Shown here in pieces: positions 36,984 through 44,787 of a DNA stretch of 58,126 nt. Below the pieces are notes generated by a model. It did no database searches, was not told the DNA's origin, and saw only the letters and a list, made by a program, of their open reading frames with translations. The position numbers and the translations under genes are program-made. Positions within the stretch are counted from its first letter, which is position 1. Every line of letters begins with the position of its first letter. The stretch comes from JBPBPI01 sp050954885 (GTDB lineage: Bacteria; Pseudomonadota; Alphaproteobacteria; Caedimonadales; Caedimonadaceae): positions 1-58,126 of the forward strand of contig JBPBPI010000098.1 in NCBI GenBank assembly GCA_050954885.1, in the 5' to 3' direction.

Positions 36984-37190
36984 ATGACCAATGGGTTAAA
37001 AGCAGTTGATCCAAAATTACTTGAAATATTAATCTGCCCGGTCACGCGGGGACCTTTAAGATACGATGTTGAAGCTCAAGAACTGATCAGCGATCAAGCT
37101 AAACTTGCGTATCCCATCCGTGATGGTATTCCCATTTTGCTTGCTGAATCAGCGCGCAAAATTGACGAGGAAATTTTTTTACCTAAATAA
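36984..37190 (+). CDS. Trm112 family protein
   Basis: 68 residues. A zinc-ribbon-like Trm112/YcaR protein: LLEILICPVTRGPLRYD, then LISDQAKLAYPIRDGIPILLAESA. Only one cysteine remains (CPVT), so zinc binding is unlikely. Trm112 activates several methyltransferases. GAAAGGAA precedes the ATG at good spacing. It belongs to the cnoX-LON run. Confidence 0.9.
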   Translation: MTNGLKAVDPKLLEILICPVTRGPLRYDVEAQELISDQAKLAYPIRDGIPILLAESARKIDEEIFLPK

Positions 37191-37226
37191 TATTGTACCA
37201 CTTAGAAAATAGGATGCCTTTAAAAA

Positions 37227-37748
37227 ATGGCTCTTTTAAATATTTTAAAAATTCCTAATCCACGGCTTAAAATTAAAGCAAAACCTGTTGAACATGTGGA
37301 TGATGCCATTCGTTCTTTTTTAAACGATATGGTTGAGACCATGTATGCCAACGACGGTGTGGGATTGGCAGCAACCCAGGTGGGCGTTGATAAGCGTATT
37401 ATTGTCATCGACGCGGCGGCAGATGAAGAATCGGACCGACGGGAGCTGATGAAGTTTATCAATCCTGAAATTTTATGGCGTTCTGATGATGTTGAGTTCA
37501 TGATGGAAGGCTGTTTATCGGTGCCGGAACAATACGGTGAAGTTAAACGATCTTTGACCTTAAAAATTCGTTATATGAACGAGTACAATGAAATCATTGA
37601 ACGTGAGGCCTCAGGTTTTCTGGCTCATGCCTTTCAGCACGAAATTGATCATTTAAATGGTGTTTTGTTTATAGATCATCTTTCGTCATTGAAACGACAG
37701 CTTATCTTACGCAAAGCTGCCAAAAGTCATAAGCAACCAAAGTTATAA
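37227..37748 (+). CDS. def: Peptide deformylase
   Basis: 173 residues. Metal-binding motifs are intact: GVGLAATQVG (about 45-54), EGCLSVPE (with the Cys ligand) and HEIDHLNG (with two His ligands and the catalytic Glu). The usual QHE precedes HEIDH as QHEID. It removes the formyl group from new proteins. It is directly followed by fmt with no spacer, and the two enzymes act at opposite ends of the same cycle. Confidence 0.96.
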   Translation: MALLNILKIPNPRLKIKAKPVEHVDDAIRSFLNDMVETMYANDGVGLAATQVGVDKRIIVIDAAADEESDRRELMKFINPEILWRSDDVEFMMEGCLSVPEQYGEVKRSLTLKIRYMNEYNEIIEREASGFLAHAFQHEIDHLNGVLFIDHLSSLKRQLILRKAAKSHKQPKL

Positions 37749-38708
37749 ATGTCAAAATCAAAAATTGTCTTTATGGGTACACCTGAATTTGCGGTCCCCA
37801 GTCTGCAGAAATTGATTGAAGCAGATTTTGATATCAGGGCGGTTTACACTCAACCACCGCGTCCGGCGGGGCGTGGTCACAATGTGCAATATTCGCCGGT
37901 TCATCTTTTTGCTTTAGCCCATAATTTAACTGTTTTAACACCATTAACTTTGAAAGAGACTCAAACACAAGAAGACTTTAAACATCATGATTGTGATTTT
38001 GCGGTGGTCGCGGCTTATGGTTTAATTTTGCCTCGTGCCATTCTTGACATGCCCAAACGAGGGTGCATTAATATTCATGGATCGATTCTGCCGAGCTGGC
38101 GGGGAGCAGCACCCATTCAACGTGCAATTTTGGCAGGAGATACTACAACAGGTGTGACCATGATGCATATGGATGAAGGCTTAGACACAGGTGATATTTT
38201 ATTAGAAAAAACAGTCCCTATTACTTCTGAGACGACCTCAAGTTCTTTATATAAGCAGCTAGCACACTTAGGTGCTGATCATCTGGAAATGACATTACAA
38301 GGACTTAAGGATGAAACTTTGGTGGCACGTCCTCAGTCTCAAGAAGGTGTGACCCATGCAGCCAAAATTAGTAAACAGGAAGCCCTCTTAGATTGGCGTA
38401 AAACAGCGCAACATCTCGCCTGTCAAATTCGTGCCTTTGATGTGTGGCCTGGATCTTTCTTTGAACACCAGGGACAAAAGATTAAAGTTCTCAAAGCGGT
38501 TTGGGAACCATTACCGGTCATGGTCGATCCTGTGCCTCTTCCGGGTCAGATTTTGGACGCGGCCCTTTTAATTGCCTGCGGTGAAGGTGCCCTGCGGTTG
38601 ATTGAGCTTCAACGGCCTGGCAAATCGCCTTGTCACGTTAAAGATTTTTTAAATGGCACACCTATGGCTGTGGGTCTGCAACTTTCTTTGCCTGATGCCG
38701 CGTTATAA
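37749..38708 (+). CDS. fmt: Methionyl-tRNA formyltransferase
   Basis: 319 residues. N-terminal folate-dependent domain: IVFMGTPEFAVPSL, then INIHGSILPSWRGAAPIQRAI (HxSLLP-type motif with the catalytic Asn and His), GVTMMHMDEGLDTGDIL. The C-terminal tRNA-binding domain covers about 205-319. It formylates the initiator Met-tRNA. It starts on the base after the def stop and overlaps truA by 14 bases. Confidence 0.96.
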   Translation: MSKSKIVFMGTPEFAVPSLQKLIEADFDIRAVYTQPPRPAGRGHNVQYSPVHLFALAHNLTVLTPLTLKETQTQEDFKHHDCDFAVVAAYGLILPRAILDMPKRGCINIHGSILPSWRGAAPIQRAILAGDTTTGVTMMHMDEGLDTGDILLEKTVPITSETTSSSLYKQLAHLGADHLEMTLQGLKDETLVARPQSQEGVTHAAKISKQEALLDWRKTAQHLACQIRAFDVWPGSFFEHQGQKIKVLKAVWEPLPVMVDPVPLPGQILDAALLIACGEGALRLIELQRPGKSPCHVKDFLNGTPMAVGLQLSLPDAAL

Positions 38709-39456
38709 AATTACGATTGAATATGACGGCACGCCTTTTGTGGGTTGGCAATGGCAGGCCAATGGAATGTCAATTCAACAGGTGCTGCAACAAGCTCTCG
38801 AAAAATTTATCCGCGCGCCGGTTTTGGTTGAAGGCGCCGGTCGCACCGATGCTGGAGTGCATGCCTGTGGTCAAGTGGCGCATTTTGACCTCAATTATGC
38901 CCATGATCCTTTAAAAATTATGTCGGCCTTAAATTTTTTTATGCGTCCTCATTCGGTGGCAATTATAAATTGTCTTCAAGTGTCTGAAGAGTTTCATGCT
39001 CGTTTTTCAGCCCGCTGGCGCCGTTATCGCTATGTTATTTTAAACCGTAAAGCACCGCCGGTTTTAGAACAAAATCGGGTGTGGTGGGTACCTAAATCTT
39101 TAAATGCTCAAAAAATGCACGAGGCGGCCCAATTATTAATTGGACAACATGATTTTACCACCTTTCGCGCCACCAGCTGTCAAGCAGCATCAGCCATGAA
39201 AACCATTGATTTTTGTCAAGTAACTCAACATGACACTCAAATTTGGCTTGATATCCAGGCACGTTCTTTTTTGCATCATCAAGTGCGCAATATTATGGGT
39301 GCCTTAAAATGGGTTGGGGAAGGGAAGTGGAATTTAGATGACTTACAAACCGCGTTGGACACCAGACTTCGCTCAGCTGGGGGACCCACCGCTCCTGCCG
39401 CAGGCCTTTATTTTATAGACGTTGGTTATGAGGAAGAATATAAAAATTATTCCTGA
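38695..39456 (+). CDS. truA: tRNA pseudouridine(38-40) synthase TruA
   Basis: 253 residues from ATG 38695, where MPRYKITIEYDGTPFVGWQWQ matches the usual start; the longer ORF from 38653 would add 14 unrelated residues. The catalytic Asp is in GAGRTDAGVHA (about 50-60). QVAHFDL and FLHHQVRNIMG are also conserved. It modifies the anticodon arm of tRNAs. Third gene of def-fmt-truA, with overlapping fmt. Confidence 0.95.
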   Translation: MPRYKITIEYDGTPFVGWQWQANGMSIQQVLQQALEKFIRAPVLVEGAGRTDAGVHACGQVAHFDLNYAHDPLKIMSALNFFMRPHSVAIINCLQVSEEFHARFSARWRRYRYVILNRKAPPVLEQNRVWWVPKSLNAQKMHEAAQLLIGQHDFTTFRATSCQAASAMKTIDFCQVTQHDTQIWLDIQARSFLHHQVRNIMGALKWVGEGKWNLDDLQTALDTRLRSAGGPTAPAAGLYFIDVGYEEEYKNYS

Positions 39457-39464
39457 ATGTTTTA

Positions 39465-41081
39465 TTATTTTTTTTGCTTAAATTCATCCCAACCTGGATG
39501 ATCTTCAAAAAAATGATAATTTCGATGGGCACTATCGCTTAAAAGATCTTCCATTTGTTGGGATATTTGTGCTGTTTTCTGGTATAATTCAATTTTAAAT
39601 TTTGATTTTTCAATCATTTGTTGAAAAAAGTTAATTTCAGTTTCGGCTGCTTTTGGTTCTTTCTGGCGCAACATGATATGCGAAGCTCGATCTTGATGCT
39701 TACGGGCTTCAAACAGGTGTTTCATTAATAAATCCTGGTCTGATTCTTCTTGTTTATTCAAGGTAGAGATCAAAGAATTGAAATATGAAATCTTTTTTTT
39801 ATGATCTTCTGCCATAGAATTTTGAAACAAGCTGTGATCTTTTGATATTTTGTATACATCTAGCTGTGTTTGATAATGCTGTAAGAGCCTCTGTTCTAAA
39901 TCCTGCAGTTGCTGATTTGCCTTTGGCCATGAGGTTTGTTCTGGATTTAAAATGACCATAAGTTGATCTGAATTATTTATATTATCCAAGCTAATGCCAA
40001 AAATCGTAAAGCTTAAATAAGTGATTTCCTTATGTTCATAAGCTTTGATTTTATAACTTTTTTTACACTCTTGTCTTAATTCATCATTTCCGAGTTTTAA
40101 TCCATCCATCATAAAATCGGAACGTGCAAATGCCTGAATGACTTTTAAACATTCTTTTGTAAAATCCTTTAGTTCTTGATTTAAAGAATTTAAATAAGAA
40201 ATCGCAATTTCTTTTTGTGTTAGAGATATTTGAGAATTTCTAACCTCTATCAAGCCAAATATCGGCTTTAATAGTTCTTTTTGAGAAAGTGTTGTTTGGT
40301 TTAACTCCTCTTGAATTTTAAAAAAATCAAAACTTTCCTGTATTTGTTTTTTTAGTCCATGAAACTTAATACTATAATTAGAGCTGATGCTCTTTATTTC
40401 TTCAGATGAAACAAATGCTTTCTCAAGTTTAGTTCCTAAAAAACTTTTTACTTCATCGTATCTATATTTATTTTTTTCATCTTTTAAATAATTTAACATG
40501 TATTCAATAGAATCTATTTGATCTCTTCTATCAGTAAGGCTGAATTTATCTATTAAACCAAGGGTACTTTTAGCTTGTTTAAGACCTTGATAGGATGACT
40601 TTTTATACCATTTGTAAGCTTCTCGTTCATCACGCTCTATCCCAATCTCTCTCATGAAAAGATGACCCAAATTATATTGTGCCAATCCTGATGCCTGATC
40701 TTGCTGACCTCGCGCACGGGCTTCTTCAATAAATTCTGGAAAAAGATCTTGTTTATTAGCTCGCAAAATTAGTGCAATCCAATAATCAAAATCTTTATAT
40801 TTAAAATCAATAGATTTTGCAAAAATTTTAAGCTGAGGATCGGTCAGAAGGTCTGCTTTTATAAAGGGCAGCTTTTCTATATCTTTTAATTGATCAATCA
40901 TGGAAGTCACAGCAGATATAGAGGACATGGTTCTTTGAGAATTCGGATAAGTTTGTTCAAATTTCTCCTCTAAATATGGAAAAAAATAACGATTAAATTC
41001 TTGGGCCGAACTCGCTTTCATATCAGGTATGAATAAAAAATGAGATAATATAATAAGAGAAAGATAATTTTTTTGCATCAA
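39465..41081 (-). CDS. Secreted Sel1-repeat protein, paralogue of the 4663 gene
   Basis: 538 residues with a signal peptide (about 1-24, ending MKAS). One clear Sel1 repeat (around 133-170: AQYNLGHLFMREIGIERDEREAYKWYKKSSYQG) and a long, coiled-coil-rich rest. The layout and short matches to the protein at 4663-6135 (an F-x-W-I-LI segment before the repeats; LKVIQAF; YLSF) suggest paralogy. Convergent with truA. Probably periplasmic or secreted; host interaction is inferred. Confidence 0.72.
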   Translation of the reverse strand: MMQKNYLSLIILSHFLFIPDMKASSAQEFNRYFFPYLEEKFEQTYPNSQRTMSSISAVTSMIDQLKDIEKLPFIKADLLTDPQLKIFAKSIDFKYKDFDYWIALILRANKQDLFPEFIEEARARGQQDQASGLAQYNLGHLFMREIGIERDEREAYKWYKKSSYQGLKQAKSTLGLIDKFSLTDRRDQIDSIEYMLNYLKDEKNKYRYDEVKSFLGTKLEKAFVSSEEIKSISSNYSIKFHGLKKQIQESFDFFKIQEELNQTTLSQKELLKPIFGLIEVRNSQISLTQKEIAISYLNSLNQELKDFTKECLKVIQAFARSDFMMDGLKLGNDELRQECKKSYKIKAYEHKEITYLSFTIFGISLDNINNSDQLMVILNPEQTSWPKANQQLQDLEQRLLQHYQTQLDVYKISKDHSLFQNSMAEDHKKKISYFNSLISTLNKQEESDQDLLMKHLFEARKHQDRASHIMLRQKEPKAAETEINFFQQMIEKSKFKIELYQKTAQISQQMEDLLSDSAHRNYHFFEDHPGWDEFKQKK

Positions 41082-41370
41082 TTGGGCCTTATATTTATAT
41101 CGTTATACAATGTGCAAGTTTACGTAAAATTGAAAAAAACATAGAAATCTACTTTAGATAAAGTTTTCAAAGACTTATTCAAAGAGAAAATATGATATTC
41201 ATATCAAAGATCTTATCAACTTGATCTCTGATCGTATAGAAAAAATGTACTGAGAAGTAGTAAAAATCGTCATGTTAAGACATCGAGAGTTCACGTTTTT
41301 TTTATTGAACTTCCGCTCATAAAAAACTTAAGAGCAAAAAATTGATCAAAATATTTTTTAATTAAACGTC
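41082..41370. other. Intergenic stretch, no gene recognised
   Basis: About 290 bases between the divergently placed Sel1 gene and the fragment at 41371. No ORF over 30 codons that I can support, no clear repeat, and only AT-rich sequence. Confidence 0.35.
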
Positions 41371-41514
41371 TTATATATTCTTTAATCCATAATTTGTACT
41401 AAAAGTCATTAGATTATATTTTAAGGTCAGGCTTTCTAAAACAGTTCTGAGCAATTTATGATAGCCTTCAAAAAGAGGAATAGTAAAAACACTAAGTTGA
41501 CTATCGAGGGTATA
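41371..41514 (-). pseudogene. 47-codon open frame, possible 3' remnant of a gene
   Basis: On the minus strand there are 47 codons and a TAA (with LSVFTIPLFEGYHKLLRTVL inside), and no start codon at the 5' end, which meets the miniature element at 41515. The residue mix is protein-like. It is not in the frame of the Sel1 gene beyond the element (off by one base). It may be a leftover coding end, or chance. I do not recognise it. Confidence 0.25.
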
Positions 41515-41620
41515 TATAGCTGAATAAGGTTATGTTTTGTCATTAGAGGAATATTAAAATATTGGTTTGCCTAACGAAAAGAGAATTGTGTATGTCAAAA
41601 CATAATCACATTCAACTATA
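41515..41620. mobile_element. IS630-type miniature inverted-repeat element (106 bp)
   Basis: Left end TATAGCTGAAT then TTATGTTTTGTCAT; the right end is its imperfect complement (ATGTCAAAACATAA, ATTCAACTATA). The arms match over about 28 bases. The outermost TA at each side fits a TA target duplication, as for IS630/Tc1-type transposases. The first nine bases (TATAGCTGA) are the same as those where the IS630-family element begins at 58032. It has no coding capacity. The right end supplies the TAG stop of the Sel1 protein at 41616-43844. Confidence 0.78.
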
Positions 41621-43844
41621 GCGTTCCTAGCAAGGAAGACTGAGGTATTCCTCTCTCTCCCAACAAAAATAAGAAAGCCAAATTGAATTTGGCATCTACA
41701 TCATTATCTTTAAAGGCTTTATCTTGGAGATCTTTAAATTCTTCAAAACTTATAGGCAAAGATGGGACAAGAAGTTGTTGAAGACAAGAGACGTCTTCTC
41801 CTTTTTGACGATGGTTGAATATTGTGGCTTTATTAAGACATAGGAGAGCATGATAGGGATGAGGTTTAATAAATCCCTGACCTGTCGTAAATAGTTGATG
41901 GAGCTGAAGAAGATATTTTTCATCTGCCCTCGCAAGCCCTTGGGAAAGTTCAACAGCCTGGCTTAGGATTTCTCCTACTGTCAGAAAATTATTTGTTGTT
42001 TTGTGAGTTGCTGGCAAAGATAAAAGCTCAGAAAAATTAAGATTATTTATTTGTTGATTGTCTTTTTCTTTGGAAGATTCAAAGATTGTCCCTAAATCAT
42101 CTATAAAATTAACCGGAGTCCGTGTATCAAAAGCATTTGAGGCCATAAGATTGTAAACTTGAGCTTTTTCAAAATCCAACTTGATATCAATGCCAGGGAT
42201 GTTTTCTGTATAAAGTTTTGTCAACCATGAGCAGGCTTGTTGATACCCATAATGAGCAGCCTCATTCATTTGCTCTATGGCTTGTTGAATAATATGATCC
42301 TTTTTAATTTCTGATGATGTTCCAGCAAGGCAGAAATAAATCAAACTTTTTTTATAGAGAGCTTCAGAATCACCCAGTTTCAAATCAAGTTCTAATTGTT
42401 TAATAAGTTCAAAGAATTTTTTACCTTTTTCAAAATCAAAATATGATTTGTTTCTTGAATATCTATAAATGCTCCAAATATATTGAATATCAGGAGAGGC
42501 GTCTTTTAGATATTCTGCAATTTTTATCTGAACGTCGGATGTGTCTTGATTTAAAGCTAAAGGCTGACCGAGAAAATTTTGAGATGGTTTGAGAGGTGTT
42601 GTTGAGGACGTTGTTAAAGAAAAAACAAGCTCAAGATTATCTTCAGGTAAATTTTTATTTTCTTCGACATTACCTGTTTTTAGTCTTTTGGCCTCGGGTT
42701 CTTTTCCTTCTTCTCGAGGTCTTTTAAGAAAATTTTGTTTTAATGAATTTAAATATTTCTTTAAAAAATTCTTCGCTTTTTTGCTTCCTTTCGCCTCAGC
42801 TCTTGTAAGATATTTCAGGCCTTCTTCTTCATTGCTTTCAAAATCATTAATTCCGCGCAGATAATTTATTCCCAATTCAAAAAGCGCTGGAATATAATCT
42901 TCTTCAGCCGATTGAATAAGATAAAGTCTGGCATTTTCTAAGGATGTAAATTTTTTTGCTAATTCAGGATATTCTTTAAAATATTTCCAAATTTTATAAA
43001 GAATTTCTCTTTTGTCGGATCTATCTGGTTCTTTTAGTAGCTGTGGAAAATTATTAAGTAAGTTCAGAGCTTTCGTTATTTCTTCCTCTAATTGCGGTAA
43101 TTTTTCTCTGGCATCCAAATAACCATGTGCTGCGGCTTCTCTGTAATGTGTAATAGCTTTTTCTTTGTCTTGGGAAATTCCTTTCAAGCCACAATCGTAA
43201 ATATTTCCCAACATAAAATGAGCAGGAATAAATTTTTGGTCGGCGGCTAATTTTAAATATTTTAATCTTTTAACGGGATTTACGCCTATATCTTCCCGAC
43301 CTTCAAAATAAATTTTACCCATTTCAAATTTTGCTCTTGTATTATCTTGCTCATATTTAGCTTTAGATAAGAGGGCATAGACATAAGTTAGGGGGGGTTC
43401 TACATCCATTTCATCATTTTCAAAGTACTTAAATTCATCAAGCTGCTTTAAAATTTCTACCCAATTTTTAACAATATAAGAAGCTTGTGGATCTCCATAG
43501 CGAGAAGCCATATCAAAATATTGATAAGATTTTTCTCTATCTTGCGGTATGGTTTTAAATCCTTGCTGATAAATTTCAGCCAATTTATAAGCGGCATGGG
43601 GATGACCTAAGTTTGCAGCCCCTTCCAGGTTATCTAATGCTTTTTGAAAATCTTCAGAAGTTGATAAATTATTTTTAAAATACTTTTTCCCTGAAATATA
43701 AAGAGATTCAGAATTTTCTTGTGATGAAAAATATAGATCATCCAACAAATTTGAAGCTAGCGCCTTATTTTCCATTATCAAAGATGATACACCAAGCAAT
43801 AGAGACGCTGTTAATGATCTGATTTGAGTTAAATATCTAAACAT
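41616..43844 (-). CDS. Large secreted Sel1-repeat protein with a bipartite-NLS-like motif
   Basis: 742 residues. Signal peptide (about 1-30). Sel1 repeats are scattered in 50-270 (AAYKLAEIYQQGFKTIPQDREKSYQYFDMASRYG; AHFMLGNIYDCGLKGISQDKEKAITHYREAAAHG) and again at about 300-360, 530-560 and the end. At 374-389 KRPR, eight residues, then KRLK resembles a bipartite nuclear localisation signal. The last repeat stops at GERGIPQSSLLGTL, about 25 residues short of a full unit, and its TAG lies inside the miniature element at 41515-41620. Likely truncated at the C-terminus. Host-directed role inferred. Confidence 0.75.
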   Translation of the reverse strand: MFRYLTQIRSLTASLLLGVSSLIMENKALASNLLDDLYFSSQENSESLYISGKKYFKNNLSTSEDFQKALDNLEGAANLGHPHAAYKLAEIYQQGFKTIPQDREKSYQYFDMASRYGDPQASYIVKNWVEILKQLDEFKYFENDEMDVEPPLTYVYALLSKAKYEQDNTRAKFEMGKIYFEGREDIGVNPVKRLKYLKLAADQKFIPAHFMLGNIYDCGLKGISQDKEKAITHYREAAAHGYLDAREKLPQLEEEITKALNLLNNFPQLLKEPDRSDKREILYKIWKYFKEYPELAKKFTSLENARLYLIQSAEEDYIPALFELGINYLRGINDFESNEEEGLKYLTRAEAKGSKKAKNFLKKYLNSLKQNFLKRPREEGKEPEAKRLKTGNVEENKNLPEDNLELVFSLTTSSTTPLKPSQNFLGQPLALNQDTSDVQIKIAEYLKDASPDIQYIWSIYRYSRNKSYFDFEKGKKFFELIKQLELDLKLGDSEALYKKSLIYFCLAGTSSEIKKDHIIQQAIEQMNEAAHYGYQQACSWLTKLYTENIPGIDIKLDFEKAQVYNLMASNAFDTRTPVNFIDDLGTIFESSKEKDNQQINNLNFSELLSLPATHKTTNNFLTVGEILSQAVELSQGLARADEKYLLQLHQLFTTGQGFIKPHPYHALLCLNKATIFNHRQKGEDVSCLQQLLVPSLPISFEEFKDLQDKAFKDNDVDAKFNLAFLFLLGERGIPQSSLLGTL

Positions 43845-43956
43845 TATCTATTTCTTCCAAAAATTTATTTAGAAAAATTCATATTTTTTAACCATTTTGT
43901 CAACAAAAATATAATTATTTTTAATGATAATTTTATCTAGAACCAAAGAGATAAGG

Positions 43957-44502
43957 TCAAGAATCTAAGATGAATGTTCCTATTAATCCTATTAAAATTA
44001 AGATAGCTATAGGGCTTAGTATCATCCAAACGCTTGGTTTGTAAGATAAAGATCCTTGTTGAATTTTTTTAATGATTTTTTTGACATAAAATAAATTGGC
44101 ATAACATCCAAATATAATTCGATATCCTATAGAAATAGCAGATACAAATAGATTTACTGAGCTTGCTGAATCATCAAAAGCGGAATTATTTTTTGAAATA
44201 TTTATTAAAAAATAAAATATCATATATAGAATTTCAATAAAAAATAAACTATAAATTCTTCTATAATTTCCCCAGTAAGAGCCCATAAAAAAAGCACACC
44301 AGTTCCAACCCAAAAACTTTTTTCCTTGTTCATAGAGTGCAAATTTTTTGAGATAATAAGCCGTTGATTCGCGAAAAGACTCAGATGTTTCATCTGGAAA
44401 TTTAATTTGATTGAAAAAAGCTAAATCTTTATCTGACCAATTGTTGGCTTTAAAAATCATTTCTTCTGTGACTTTATCTCGTTCTATCACTATATTCGTC
44501 AT
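43957..44502 (-). CDS. DUF2628 family membrane protein
   Basis: 181 residues. Membrane helices near 85-110, 125-145 and 155-178, after a cytoplasmic N-terminus. The diagnostic WNWCAFFMGSYWGNYRRIY segment (about 77-95) is the DUF2628 signature. These proteins are of unknown function, often next to mobile or secreted genes. No ribosome site is obvious before ATG 44502. Confidence 0.75.
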   Translation of the reverse strand: MTNIVIERDKVTEEMIFKANNWSDKDLAFFNQIKFPDETSESFRESTAYYLKKFALYEQGKKFLGWNWCAFFMGSYWGNYRRIYSLFFIEILYMIFYFLINISKNNSAFDDSASSVNLFVSAISIGYRIIFGCYANLFYVKKIIKKIQQGSLSYKPSVWMILSPIAILILIGLIGTFILDS

Positions 44503-44724
44503 GATGTATCTTTCTTAAAATAAAATTTGATACTTTTTGCCTTAAAAGCTAAATATTATGCAAATTTATTCTAGATGTAAGCCATATTTTTAATATGTAG
44601 TTAAATATTAATAAAAATTGATTATTTTTAAGACAATTATAAATAAAATATAATTTTTTATATAAGTAATTTATAATTTAATTGACATTAATTAAAATAT
44701 AAATTACTTATTTTGATAAAAATT

Positions 44725-44753
44725 TTGACAATTTAAAAAAAATAATGTATTAT
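44725..44753 (+). promoter_or_regulatory. Near-consensus sigma-70 promoter for the 44788 gene
   Basis: TTGACA (44725-44730), a 17-base spacer, then TATTAT (44748-44753), which differs from TATAAT at one position. Transcription would start near 44760, leaving a ~28-base leader with AAAGG before ATG 44788. The match is the best of any promoter I found in the window, though AT-rich sequence makes chance matches common. Confidence 0.6.
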
Positions 44754-44787
44754 ATATTATTGTCAAATATATATTAAAGGTTAAGTT

